Assembly (NCBI RefSeq): GCF_036226765.1
Contig: NZ_CP109017.1
Span: 5,147,001 to 5,211,000 of the forward strand
Length of the DNA: 64,000 nucleotides
DNA from: Streptomyces sp. NBC_00670
Lineage (GTDB): Bacteria > Actinomycetota > Actinomycetes > Streptomycetales > Streptomycetaceae
Reading direction: 5' to 3'
Shown one piece after another: positions 36,829-47,331 of the stretch (the stretch's first letter is position 1; every line of letters starts with the position of its first letter). The notes under the pieces were generated by a model. That model searched no databases, had not been told where the DNA came from, and was given only the letters and a program-made list of their open reading frames with translations. A program made the translations under genes and the position numbers.

Positions 36829-37707
36829 TCAGAGCGGGAACGAGACACCGGTGAGGTGCTCCGAGACGTCCCAGAGCCGGGCCGCGAGGGCCGGGTCCTG
36901 CGCGGTCGCCGAGCGGGGGATGAGCCGGGGCGCGCCGCGCATGTGGGCGAGGTGGGAGGGGCCGGCGAAGCTGTCGCCGGGCAGGTCGGCCACGGCGGCG
37001 TAGAGCAGCGGCAGCGCGCCCTGGTCACGGCTCTGGGCCAGCAGGCGGAGCGTGAGCGCGAGCATGAGGTCGGACGGGCGGCGTCCGCCGCTGGGGTAGA
37101 GGCCGGTCGCGACCAGGCCGGGGTGGGCCGCGTGCGCCAGGACCCGGGAGCCGGCGGCGGTCAGCCGGCGTTGGAGCTCCGCCGTGAACAGCAGGTTGGC
37201 CAGCTTGGAGTCGTTGTAGGCGCGGAGCGTCTTGAACGGCCGCCGCTCCCAGTGGAGGTCGTCCAGGTCCAGCCGGGCCCTCCGCTCGGCCTGCGAGGCG
37301 GCCGTGACCACCCGGCCGGTCAGGTGCGGCAGCAGCAGGTTGGTCAGGGCGAAGTGACCGAGGTGGTTGACGCCGAACATCAGCTCGAAGCCGTCGGCGG
37401 TGCGGGTCAGCGACTGCGCCGAGGCCCCGGCGTTGTTGAGCAGCAGGTCGACGGGGCCGTCCCAGCCCGCGGCGAACGCGTGCACCGAGGACAGGTCGGC
37501 GAGGTCGAGGACCCGGACCTCCGTCGTGCCCGGCATGCCCGCGGCGGCCGCCTTGCCCCGCTCGGCGCTGCGCACCGCGAGGACCACATGGGCCCCGGCC
37601 GCCGCCAGCGCGTGGGCGGCGGACCGCCCGATGCCGTTGCTCGCGCCCGTGACGATCGCGGTGGTGTCGGCCAGATCGGGGAGGTCCCGGACAGTGAATG
37701 TAGTCAT
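36829..37707 (-). CDS. Short-chain dehydrogenase/reductase
   Basis: A 292-residue NAD(P)-dependent oxidoreductase of the WW-domain-oxidoreductase/retinol-dehydrogenase-like type. The cofactor motif is TGASNGIG, followed by NNAG and the active site S...YNDSK, where YxxxK reads YNDSK. The substrate is unknown. I chose ATG 37707 rather than 37716 because a TTGACT-N18-TACATT promoter ends 7 nt before it, indicating a leaderless mRNA. It is divergent from a TetR gene that probably represses it. Confidence 0.92.
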   Translation of the reverse strand: MTTFTVRDLPDLADTTAIVTGASNGIGRSAAHALAAAGAHVVLAVRSAERGKAAAAGMPGTTEVRVLDLADLSSVHAFAAGWDGPVDLLLNNAGASAQSLTRTADGFELMFGVNHLGHFALTNLLLPHLTGRVVTAASQAERRARLDLDDLHWERRPFKTLRAYNDSKLANLLFTAELQRRLTAAGSRVLAHAAHPGLVATGLYPSGGRRPSDLMLALTLRLLAQSRDQGALPLLYAAVADLPGDSFAGPSHLAHMRGAPRLIPRSATAQDPALAARLWDVSEHLTGVSFPL

Positions 37708-37714
37708 GGCAAAC

Positions 37715-37744
37715 AATGTAGGCGTCGCAAACTTATGTAGTCAA
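37715..37744 (-). promoter_or_regulatory. Leaderless promoter of the SDR gene
   Basis: On the minus strand a -35 TTGACT (37739-37744) and a -10 TACATT (37715-37720) are 18 bp apart. The -10 lies 7 nt from the ATG at 37707. This is among the best promoter matches in the window. Confidence 0.7.
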
Positions 37745-37787
37745 TGGAAACAAGGGGCCGGAGAGCGGAAAAGTAGGCGGTGCAAAC
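37718..37787. promoter_or_regulatory. Candidate TetR operator pair: repeat GTAGGCGnnGCAAAC
   Basis: Two 15-bp copies, 37718-37732 and 37773-37787 (13 of 15 identical), one inside the SDR promoter and one just before the tetR -10 box. A third GCAAAC is at 37709-37714. The layout fits autoregulation plus repression of the SDR gene. Confidence 0.45.
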
Positions 37788-37795
37788 ACGGTGGT

Positions 37796-37801
37796 TAGAC
37801 T
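37796..37801 (+). promoter_or_regulatory. -10 box of the leaderless tetR promoter
   Basis: TAGACT lies 7 nt before the ATG at 37809 with no ribosome-binding site between, so the start codon is probably the transcription start. The -35 region is poor and overlaps a GTAGGCG repeat. Confidence 0.5.
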
Positions 37802-37808
37802 GCGGACC

Positions 37809-38405
37809 ATGACGACCCGCCCCTATCACCACGGCCACCTGCGCACCACGCTGCTCGCCGAGGCCGAGCGCGCCCTGCGGGAGGACGGCGTCGATGGGCT
37901 GTCGCTGCGGGAACTCGCACGCCGGGCGGGCGTCAGCCACGCCGCGCCGCGCCGCCACTTCCCCGACCGGCAGGCGTTGCTCGACGCCCTCGGGGAGGCG
38001 GGGTTCGTACGGCTCGGCGACGAGATGCTCGGCGCCGTCGCGGACGCCGGACCGGAGCGCGAGACCCGGCTGCGGGCGATGGCGGTCGCGTACGTACGGT
38101 TCGCGGTGCGCGACAGCGCCCTGCTGGACGTCATGTTCGCGAAGAAGAAGGGCGGGGAGCCGGTGGAGATGGGGGAGGGGGCCCTGCGGCTGTTCGCCGC
38201 CGTGGGCGAGGTGATCCGCGAGGCGCAGGCCGCCGGGGTGCTCCCGGCGGGCGACCCCGAGCGGCTCCGCCTGCTCCTCGTCGCCATGCTCCAGGGCATC
38301 GCCGTACTGGTGACCTCCGGCCGGGCACCCGTCGGCCTGGCGGACTCCCTGGCCGCCGACGCGGTCGCCCTCTTCACGGGCGCCGCGGAGCAGACGGGAA
38401 TGTGA
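37809..38405 (+). CDS. TetR-family transcriptional regulator
   Basis: A 198-residue regulator. The N-terminal HTH (GLSLRELARRAGVSHAAPRRHFPDR, split around residues 38-62) is typical of TetR proteins, and the helical C-terminal domain would bind an unknown small ligand. ATG 37809 is preferred over the GTG at 37791 because of the leaderless promoter. It is divergent from the SDR, a standard repressor-target arrangement. Confidence 0.93.
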   Translation: MTTRPYHHGHLRTTLLAEAERALREDGVDGLSLRELARRAGVSHAAPRRHFPDRQALLDALGEAGFVRLGDEMLGAVADAGPERETRLRAMAVAYVRFAVRDSALLDVMFAKKKGGEPVEMGEGALRLFAAVGEVIREAQAAGVLPAGDPERLRLLLVAMLQGIAVLVTSGRAPVGLADSLAADAVALFTGAAEQTGM

Positions 38406-38414
38406 GGACAGGCC

Positions 38415-38933
38415 CTAGAGCAGCCCCGCCTCGTTCTCGGCCGCCGTCAGCCGGCGCAGCACCGCGCCGCAGCGGCGGGCGTACGCGTGCTGAAGGCCCC
38501 GTACCGCCGGGCCGCCCGCCCGCGCGTACCACTTCGCCGGCCGGCTGAACGCCGTCACCGTCAGCCACACCGTGCCGTCCCCGGTGCGGTCGAGCACGAA
38601 CGACTCCTCGCCCTGCTCCGGATGCCCCTGCAGGGTGCCGTACGCCCAGCCCCGGCGGCGCGGCTCGTCCAGCGTCCACACCACCCGGCACGGCGCCTTG
38701 ATCAGCCCGCCCAGTACGACGGTGACGTCGACACCGGGTGCCGCCGCCGGTGTTCCGTCGCTGATGCCGACGCCCACCGCCCGGTGCATCTCCCAGCTGA
38801 ACAGCGCCTCGGTGGCGCGGCGGAACACCCCCTCGCCCTCGCCGACGCGCGAGCGCACGTGCAGACGGTGGTACCCGGGCGGGCAGTGCTCGGGCTCCCG
38901 CGTCGCGCCGACATCCTCGTACGTGAACGACAT
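38415..38933 (-). CDS. DUF1990-family protein
   Basis: A 172-residue protein with the DUF1990 layout: MSFTYEDVGAT at the start, GYHRLHVRSRVGEG, a central WTLDEPRRRGWAYGTLQGHPEQGEE and a Trp-rich C-terminal half. The family is small, soluble and of unknown biochemical role. ATG 38933 is used (38942 is an alternative). It is convergent with tetR by 9 nt. Confidence 0.85.
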   Translation of the reverse strand: MSFTYEDVGATREPEHCPPGYHRLHVRSRVGEGEGVFRRATEALFSWEMHRAVGVGISDGTPAAAPGVDVTVVLGGLIKAPCRVVWTLDEPRRRGWAYGTLQGHPEQGEESFVLDRTGDGTVWLTVTAFSRPAKWYARAGGPAVRGLQHAYARRCGAVLRRLTAAENEAGLL

Positions 38934-38947
38934 GGGGCCCAAGGGTA

Positions 38948-38984
38948 GAGCCGCCCCCGGCGCGGTTCGCGCCGGGGGCGGCTC
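38948..38984 (-). terminator. Terminator downstream of the metalloprotease
   Basis: A perfect 17-bp GC stem (arms 38948-38964 and 38968-38984) with a 3-nt loop, 19 nt after the protease stop codon. Confidence 0.85.
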
Positions 38985-39003
38985 ACCTGGACGAGTGTCG
39001 TGA

Positions 39004-40659
39004 CTAGTTCACGTTGACGGCGCTCCAGGCCGCCTTCACCGCGTTGTACTCGGTGCTGCTGGAGCCGTACAGGGCCGACGCCGCGCTCAGGGTCGCCGTA
39101 CGGGCGCCGGAGTACTTGGTGGTCGACGTCATGTACGTGGTGAGCGCCTTGTACCAGATCTGCAGCGCCTTGGCGCGGCCGATGCCGGTGACCGTGGAGC
39201 CGTTGGACGTCGGCGAGTTGTAGCTGACGCCGTTGATCGTCTTCGCGCCGCTGCCCTCGGACAGCAGGTAGAAGAAGTGGTTGGCGACGCCGGACGAGTA
39301 GTGCACGTCCTTGTTGCCCACGGAGGAGGACCAGTAGTCCGCGGAGCCGCCGTCCTTGCTGGGCTTGTCCATGTAGCGCAGCGGCGAGCCGTCGCCGTTG
39401 ATGTCGATCTCCTCGCCGATGAGGTAGTCGCCCTTGTCGGCCGAGTTGTTGGCGTAGAACTCCACGCCGGTGCCGAAGATGTCCGAGGTGGCCTCGTTCA
39501 GACCGCCGGACTCACCGCTGTAGTTGAGGCCCGCCGTGGCCGAGGTGACGCCGTGGCTCATCTCGTGGCCGGCGACGTCCAGCGCGGTCAGCGGGTGGTT
39601 GTTCCCGGAGCCGTCGCCGTACGTCATGCAGAAGCAGCTGTCGTCCCAGAACGCGTTGACGTAGTTGCTGCCGTAGTGGACCCGGGAGTACGCGCCCACG
39701 CCGTTGTTCTTGATGCCGTTGCGGTTGAACGTGCTCTTGTAGAAGTCCCAGGTCTCCTGCGCGCCGTAGGCCGCGTCGGCGGCGGCCGTCTGGTCGGTGG
39801 AGGAGCTGGAGGCCGCGCCCGTGCCCCACACGTCGTCCGCGTCGGTGAACAGCGTGCCGGTGCCGGAGGTGCGGTGGGCCAGGTTGTACGTCTTGTGGCC
39901 GCCGCGCGTGGTGTCGTACAGCTGGTAGGTCGAGCCGGACTTGGTGGTGCTCAGGGTGACGGTCCCCGAGTACAGGGTCTTGCCGGTGCCGGTCTCGATG
40001 CCCTGGTACTCGTAGAGCTTCTTGCCGGTGGCGGCGTCCGTGATGACGTGCAGCTCGTTGGGGGTGCCGTCGTCCTGGAGGCCGCCGACGACCGTCTCGT
40101 ACGCCAGCACGGGGGTGCCGCTCGCCGCCCAGATCACCTTGCGGGGGGCGCGGTCGGCGTCGGTCTGCGCGGAGCCGGCGTCCTTCGCGGCGGTCAGGGC
40201 CTGCTTCTCGGCCGTGGAGGCGGCGATCTTCGCCGTCACCGAGGCGACCTTGATGGTGGCCTTCGTCGCCCTGGTCACACTCTTCGTCGCGCCGGAGGCG
40301 GACTCGTGCACGACCAGGTCGCCGCCGAGCACCGGCAGGCCGGCGTAGGTGCGCTCGTAGCGGGTGTGGACGGTGCCGTCGGCGTCCTTGACGACGTCTC
40401 TGACGACCAGCTTCTCCTTGGCGCCGAGACCTATCTGCTTCGCCGTCTCGGGGGCGGCGGCCTCGGCCTGCCGGACGAGGCTCGTGCGTGCGCTCGCCGA
40501 CAGCTTCAGCGGTGCCGCGGCGAGGGTGGAACCGCCCTGGTCGGCGGGGGTCTGTGCGGCTGCCCCGGTGGTCAGACCGGTGGTCAGCAGGGCTCCGGCC
40601 GCGACGGCGGTGGCGATGGCCAGAGTGGTGCGCTTGTGACGCGCGTAGAGGGGAGTCAC
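39004..40659 (-). CDS. Secreted neutral metalloprotease (M4, thermolysin family)
   Basis: A 551-residue secreted pre-pro-protease. A Sec signal peptide (about 1-35, ending in AAAQ) and an FTP/propeptide (about 50-215) precede the mature catalytic domain. The zinc ligands are H365 and H369 in HEMSH, with E366 catalytic, and E389 in GGLNEATSD. Cys342 and Cys344 (SCFCM) may form a small disulfide. It digests proteins outside the cell. GTG 40659 has AAGGAG upstream. No regulator gene is adjacent. Confidence 0.95.
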   Translation of the reverse strand: MTPLYARHKRTTLAIATAVAAGALLTTGLTTGAAAQTPADQGGSTLAAAPLKLSASARTSLVRQAEAAAPETAKQIGLGAKEKLVVRDVVKDADGTVHTRYERTYAGLPVLGGDLVVHESASGATKSVTRATKATIKVASVTAKIAASTAEKQALTAAKDAGSAQTDADRAPRKVIWAASGTPVLAYETVVGGLQDDGTPNELHVITDAATGKKLYEYQGIETGTGKTLYSGTVTLSTTKSGSTYQLYDTTRGGHKTYNLAHRTSGTGTLFTDADDVWGTGAASSSSTDQTAAADAAYGAQETWDFYKSTFNRNGIKNNGVGAYSRVHYGSNYVNAFWDDSCFCMTYGDGSGNNHPLTALDVAGHEMSHGVTSATAGLNYSGESGGLNEATSDIFGTGVEFYANNSADKGDYLIGEEIDINGDGSPLRYMDKPSKDGGSADYWSSSVGNKDVHYSSGVANHFFYLLSEGSGAKTINGVSYNSPTSNGSTVTGIGRAKALQIWYKALTTYMTSTTKYSGARTATLSAASALYGSSSTEYNAVKAAWSAVNVN

Positions 40660-40986
40660 GCAAGCTCCTTGTGTGGGGGTGCCCGTGAGGCGTGGGGGGC
40701 CTCGCGGACGGGTGAAGTTGCGGTGCGGTGAGCCGTGCGCTGGAAGAGTGACATTGAAGACGTGTGCATGTCAGGACCCTGTCGGGACGTTGGCCGAAAA
40801 TCGTCCGGCAAGTGAAGATCGGTGTACGCAATGCGGAACGGATCACTTGTCGGGCGCGGTGGCCGCCGACGGGGGCGCGGTGGGGCGGCTTCGGCGGGCT
40901 CGTGGTAGGCGGTTGCGTGAAGGACGGCCTGCGTGCGTTGAATTGAGCGTGCGTCAGCCCCGGGCGCCGATTGCTCCCGCCCGTGC
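40660..40986. other. Upstream region of the metalloprotease
   Basis: These 327 bp hold no gene I can support. An interrupted inverted repeat CAAGTGA (40809-40815) / TCACTTG (40843-40849), 27 bp apart, lies about 150 bp upstream of the protease start and could be a regulator site. I see no confident promoter boxes. Confidence 0.4.
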
Positions 40987-41265
40987 TCAGTCGGCGTGCC
41001 CCGACCGTGCGCCGCGTGTCTCTCCCGTACCTTCCGCCGCTCCCGTCACACCGGCCGAATCGGCCCCGGTGGCCGAAACCTTTCCCTCGCCGTGCCAGGA
41101 GTGCCACAGCGCCGCATACGCCCCGTCCGCCGCCACCAGGCCCTCGTGCGTGCCCAGCTCGGTGAGCCGGCCGTCCTCCATCACCGCCACCCGGTCCGCG
41201 TCGTGCGCGGTGTGCAGCCGGTGCGCGATCGCGATGACCGCGTACGGCCGGTGCTCCGGGCCGCT
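40987..41265 (-). pseudogene. C-terminal remnant of an ABC exporter ATPase
   Basis: About 90 codons in frame to a stop at 40987 read as the end of an ABC ATPase: VIAIAHRLHTAHDADR is the H-loop, then VAVMEDGRLTELGTH and AYAALWHSWHGEG. No Walker A, Q-loop, signature motif or membrane domain lies upstream in any frame. The rest was lost, probably by deletion of a gene next to the intact exporter pair. Confidence 0.75.
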
Positions 41266-41413
41266 CTCCAGTAAGAAGGCCACCGGCGCGACGGGTACGG
41301 CCGGCCACGGCGTCCACGAGGTGGCGCTGCGGAGCGCCGGCCTCTGAACTCGTGGGGCGCCTGATGGCTCGGGTGGGTCGGTCCGTTGGCGAGTGCGGGC
41401 GGGGTGTGGCTGG

Positions 41414-41444
41414 TCGCGCAGTTCCCCGCGCCCCTTACGGGGCA
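41414..41444 (-). terminator. Family A repeat plus hairpin downstream of the ABC exporter pair
   Basis: A family A copy (41414-41435) overlaps a GCGCCCC-TTAC-GGGGCAC-type hairpin (41427-41444), 32 nt after the exporter stop codon. Confidence 0.55.
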
Positions 41445-41475
41445 CGTTCCTCCGACGTTCCTTCGACGACCGTTC

Positions 41476-43361
41476 CTACGCCAGGCTCTCCCGCCAGGCC
41501 CGGTGCAGGGCCGAGAAGCGGCCCGTGCCGGCGATCAGGGTGGCGGGGGTGCCGTCCTCCACCACGCGGCCGTGTTCCATCACCAGCACCCGGTCCGCGA
41601 TCTCCACCGTCGACAGCCGGTGGGCGATGACCACCGCCGTACGGCCCCGCAGCACCGTCTCCATCGCCCGCTGCACCGCACGCTCGCCCGGTACGTCCAG
41701 CGAGCTGGTCGCCTCGTCGAGGATCAGCACCCCGGGGTCGGCGAGCAACGCGCGGGCGAAGGCGACCAGTTGGCGCTGGCCCGCCGAGATGCGGCCGCCC
41801 CGTTTGCGGACGTCCGTGTCGTAGCCGTCGGGCAGCGCGGCGATGAAGTCGTGCGCGCCGATCGCCTTCGCGGCCCGCTCGATCTCCTCCCGGGTCGCGT
41901 CCGGGCGTCCCAGCGCGATGTTCTCCGCGACCGAGCCGGAGAACAGGAACGCCTCCTGCGTCACCATCACCACGCCCCGCCGCAGCTCCGCCGTGCTCAG
42001 TGCGCGCAGGTCGACGCCGTCGAGCAGTACCCGGCCCTCGGTCGGGTCGTAGAAGCGGGCCAGCAGCTTCGCCAGCGTCGACTTGCCCGCGCCGGTCGAG
42101 CCGACCACCGCCACCGTCTGCCCGGCCGGCAGCGTCAGCGAGAAGCGGGGCAGCACCTCGCCGCCCGTGCGGTACGCGAACCGCACGCCGTCGAACACCA
42201 CCTCGCGCCCCGGCAGTTCCGACGGGGCCGGCGGCAGCGGCAGCGGTTCGGCGGGCTCCGGCACCGAGGGCCGCTGCGCCAGCAGCCCCGCGATCTTCTC
42301 CAGCGAGGCCGCCGCCGAGTGGTAGGAGTTGAGGAACATGCCGAGCCGGTCTATCGGGTCGTACAGCCGCCGCAGATACAGCACGGCCGCCGCCAGCACA
42401 CCCAGCGCCAGCGTGCCGTCCGCCACCCGGTAGGCGCCCCACAGCACCATCCCGGCCACCGCCGTGTTCGCCACCAGCCGGGAGCCGATGACATAGCGGG
42501 CCATCTCCAGCATGCCGTCGCCGTTGGCGCGGGCGTGACGCTGGTTCAGGACGCGGAAGTCGGCGTCGTTGACGGCCTCGCGGCGGAACGCGCGGACCGG
42601 ACGGATGCCGTTCATCGTCTCCGCGAACTTCACGATCACCGCCGCGATCGCCGTCGACCGCAGCCGGAACACCCGGCCCACCCGGCGCCGGTACATCCGC
42701 ACCAGTCCGTACAGCGGCACGAACGAGGCCACCGCGACCGCGCCCAGGCCGAGGTCGAGCCAGAGCAGCAGCGCCGAGATGTAGACGAAGGAGAGGATCA
42801 CCATGACCAGCTCCTGCAACCCCTCGTTGAGGAGCTCGCGCAGGGACTCGACGTCGGTCGTGGAGCGGGAGATCAGCCGTCCCGAGGTGTAGCGCTCGTG
42901 GAAGTCGATGCTCAGCGCCTGGGCGTGCCGGAAGATCCGGCCGCGCAGGTCGAGCAGCACGTCCTGGCTGACCCGGGCGGAGGCGGCGATGAACGCGTAC
43001 TGCAACGCGCCGGAGGCCGCCGCGGCGACCAGATAGCCGACGGCCACCGCGATCAGCGGCCCGTGCCGGCCGTCCCGGAACGCGGGCACGGCCCGGTCGA
43101 TGGCGTACGCCACGAGCAGCGGACCGACCTGCGCGGCCGCCTGCTGGACCAGGAGCAGGGCGACGGTGAGCACGACGCGGGGGCGCATCGGTGCGAGCAG
43201 GGAGCGCAGGAGGGCGCCGGTCGCGCCGGGCGGGGCGGGGAGGGCGTCCCGGTCGAACGGGTCGCCGGAGCCCGCCGGCCCGGACGGGCCGCCGGGGACC
43301 GCGGCGGTGCCGTCCTCCGCGGCCTCCTCGTCGTTCGGTCCGGCGGCGGTCGTGGGTGCGG

Positions 43362-43365
<4 letters not shown>
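41476..43365 (-). CDS. ABC exporter, fused permease-ATPase (subunit 2)
   Basis: A 629-residue type IV ABC exporter half. An Ala/Pro/Gly-rich N-terminal 45 residues precede six transmembrane helices (about 60-345). The ATPase has Walker A VGSTGAGKST, signature GRISAGQRQL (a variant of LSGGQ), Walker B VLILDEAT and the H-loop VIAHRLST. Its ATPase site is canonical, unlike that of its partner. ATG 43365 overlaps the partner's stop (ATGA), so the two form a heterodimeric drug or lipid exporter. Confidence 0.94.
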
Positions 43366-45332
<1,967 letters not shown>

Positions 45333-45414
45333 CAGGAGCGACTGTACGGATCGCCACTGACAGTGCCCACCGAGTTTCGGCCGGACCCCGCTGGTCCGAA
45401 GGACCTACGCCCCC

Positions 45415-45507
45415 CCAGGTCCGCGCCCCGCCGGGCCCCAGGTCCGCGCTCCGCCGGGCCCCAGGTCCACGCCCCGCCGGGCCCCAGGTCCGCGCTCCGC
45501 CGGGCCC
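45415..45507. repeat. Four tandem copies of a 23-bp GC-rich unit
   Basis: A unit starting CCAGGTCCGCGCCCCGCC repeats with a period of exactly 23 bp (AGGTCC at 45417, 45440, 45463 and 45486). Copies differ at one or two positions. It lies in the 302-bp divergent region between two ABC transporter operons. Confidence 0.9.
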
Positions 45508-45634
45508 CCGGCGCACGGCTCGCGGGGCCCCCGCCGCCCCGTCCGGTCGTACCCCCGCATCAACCGATCGGACGATGCCGGTCCGAGCGGGACGGGCGAT
45601 GTGCCGGCGCCCCGCCCGCCGCCACCCTGGAGTC

Positions 45635-46585
45635 ATGTCCGCCATCCCGGTCTCCACCTCCGTCTCCTCCTCCGCCTCCGCCAAGCCCGTCGTCGAGGTC
45701 AGCGGCCTGCGCAAGTCCTACGGCGGCCGGAACGTCGTCGACGGTGTCTCCTTCACCGTCGAGGAGGGCGAGATCTTCGGCGTCCTCGGCCCGAACGGCG
45801 CCGGCAAGACCACCACCGTCGAGTGCGTCGAGGGCCTGCGGGTGCCCGACGCCGGCCGGGTCCGGGTCGCCGGGCTCGACCCCGTCGCCGACCACGAGCA
45901 GGTCACCCGGGTCCTCGGCGTCCAGCTCCAGCAATCCGAACTCCAGGCCAAACTCACCGTCCGCGAGGCCCTGGAGCTGTACGCCTCCTTCGCCCCGCAC
46001 CCCGCCGACTGGCGCCCCCTGGCCGAACGCCTGGGCCTGGACGCCCAGCTCACCACCCGGTTCGCGAAGCTGTCCGGCGGCCAGAAGCAGCGGCTGTTCA
46101 TCGCACTCGCCCTGATCGGCGACCCCCGTGTCGTCGTCCTGGACGAACTGACCACCGGACTCGACCCGCGCGCCCGGCGCGACACCTGGCAGCTCATCGA
46201 GGACGTCCGCGCGGGCGGCGTCACCGTCCTGCTCGTCACCCACTTCATGGAGGAGGCGCAGCGGCTCTGCGACCGGATCGCCGTCCTCGACAAGGGCCGG
46301 ATCGCCGCCCTGGACACCCCGCAGGGCCTGATCCGGCGCTCGGCGGGCGCCACCGTCATCAGCTTCACCCCGTCCGCCCCCCTGGACGAGGAACTGCTCA
46401 CCGCGCTCCCCGAGCTGGCCTCGGTCGCGCACAAGGACGGCCGGCTCACCCTGTCCGGCACCGACGCCACCGTCGACGCCGTCCTCACCCTCCTCGCCCG
46501 CCACCGCATCACCGCCCACCAGCTCCGCGTCACCGACGCCACGCTCGACGACGCGTTCCTCGACCTCACGGAGGACGTGGCATGA
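45635..46585 (+). CDS. ABC-2 exporter ATP-binding protein
   Basis: A 316-residue DrrA-type ATPase: Walker A GPNGAGKTTT, Q-loop VQLQQSEL, signature KLSGGQKQRL, Walker B VVVLDELTTGLD and H-loop VTHFMEEA, plus a C-terminal regulatory extension of about 90 residues. Here ELTTG replaces the common EPTTG. ATG 45635 is chosen; it is close to a GGAG. It overlaps the permease gene (ATGA). The operon continues into a two-component system, suggesting export of a compound sensed by that system. Confidence 0.94.
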   Translation: MSAIPVSTSVSSSASAKPVVEVSGLRKSYGGRNVVDGVSFTVEEGEIFGVLGPNGAGKTTTVECVEGLRVPDAGRVRVAGLDPVADHEQVTRVLGVQLQQSELQAKLTVREALELYASFAPHPADWRPLAERLGLDAQLTTRFAKLSGGQKQRLFIALALIGDPRVVVLDELTTGLDPRARRDTWQLIEDVRAGGVTVLLVTHFMEEAQRLCDRIAVLDKGRIAALDTPQGLIRRSAGATVISFTPSAPLDEELLTALPELASVAHKDGRLTLSGTDATVDAVLTLLARHRITAHQLRVTDATLDDAFLDLTEDVA

Positions 46586-47331
46586 ACACCGCGCTGCTCA
46601 ACCCCGCCGTCCTGCGCACCGAGGTCCGCCTCTTCCGCCGCGAACCCGGCGCCCTCTTCTGGATCGTCTGCTTCCCCGCCCTCCTGCTGGCGATCCTCGG
46701 CTCCATCCCCTCCTTCCGGCAGCACGACGACGCCCTCGGCGGGCTCCGCCTCGTCGACACCTATGTGCCCGTCACCGTGCTGCTCGGCATGATCCTCGGC
46801 GGGTTGCAGGGCATGCCGCAGGTCCTCACCGGCTACCGGGAGCGCGGCATCCTGCGCCGGATGTCCACCACACCGGTCCGGCCCGCCGCGCTGCTCCTCG
46901 CCCACATGGTGGTCTTCGCGGGCGCGGCCCTCGCCTCCGCGCTGCTCGCGCTCCTCGTCGGCCGGCTCGCCTTCGACGTGCGGCTGCCCGCGCAGGGCTT
47001 CGGGTACGCGGTCGCACTGCTGCTCGCCGTCGCGGTCGCGCTCGCGCTCGGCTCGCTGGTCTCCGCGCTGTCCCGCACCACGAAGATCGCCGGAGCGGTC
47101 GGCAGCGCGGTGCTGTTCCCGATGATGTTCTGCGCGGGGCTGTGGGTGCCGGTGCAGAACATGCCGGACGTCCTGGCCCGGATCGTCGAGTGGACGCCCT
47201 TCGGCGCCGCCGCCCAGGCCCTGAACCAGGCCGCCGCCGGGGACTGGCCCGGCTGGTCCCACCTGGGCGTGCTCGCCGCCTGGACGGTGCTGCTCACCGC
47301 CGGGGCCGCGCGCTGGTTCCGCTGGGAATGA
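46582..47331 (+). CDS. ABC-2 type permease
   Basis: A 249-residue membrane protein with six helices. The ABC-2 signature region runs VGSAVLFPMMFCAGLWVP near residues 170-190. It pairs with the preceding ATPase. Both ends overlap neighbours by 4 nt (ATGA), giving tight coupling from ATPase to permease to kinase. Confidence 0.93.
   Translation: MNTALLNPAVLRTEVRLFRREPGALFWIVCFPALLLAILGSIPSFRQHDDALGGLRLVDTYVPVTVLLGMILGGLQGMPQVLTGYRERGILRRMSTTPVRPAALLLAHMVVFAGAALASALLALLVGRLAFDVRLPAQGFGYAVALLLAVAVALALGSLVSALSRTTKIAGAVGSAVLFPMMFCAGLWVPVQNMPDVLARIVEWTPFGAAAQALNQAAAGDWPGWSHLGVLAAWTVLLTAGAARWFRWE

Noticed and set aside
45415..45507. CRISPR array
   Set aside because: The repeats are contiguous with no spacers, and no cas genes are present.
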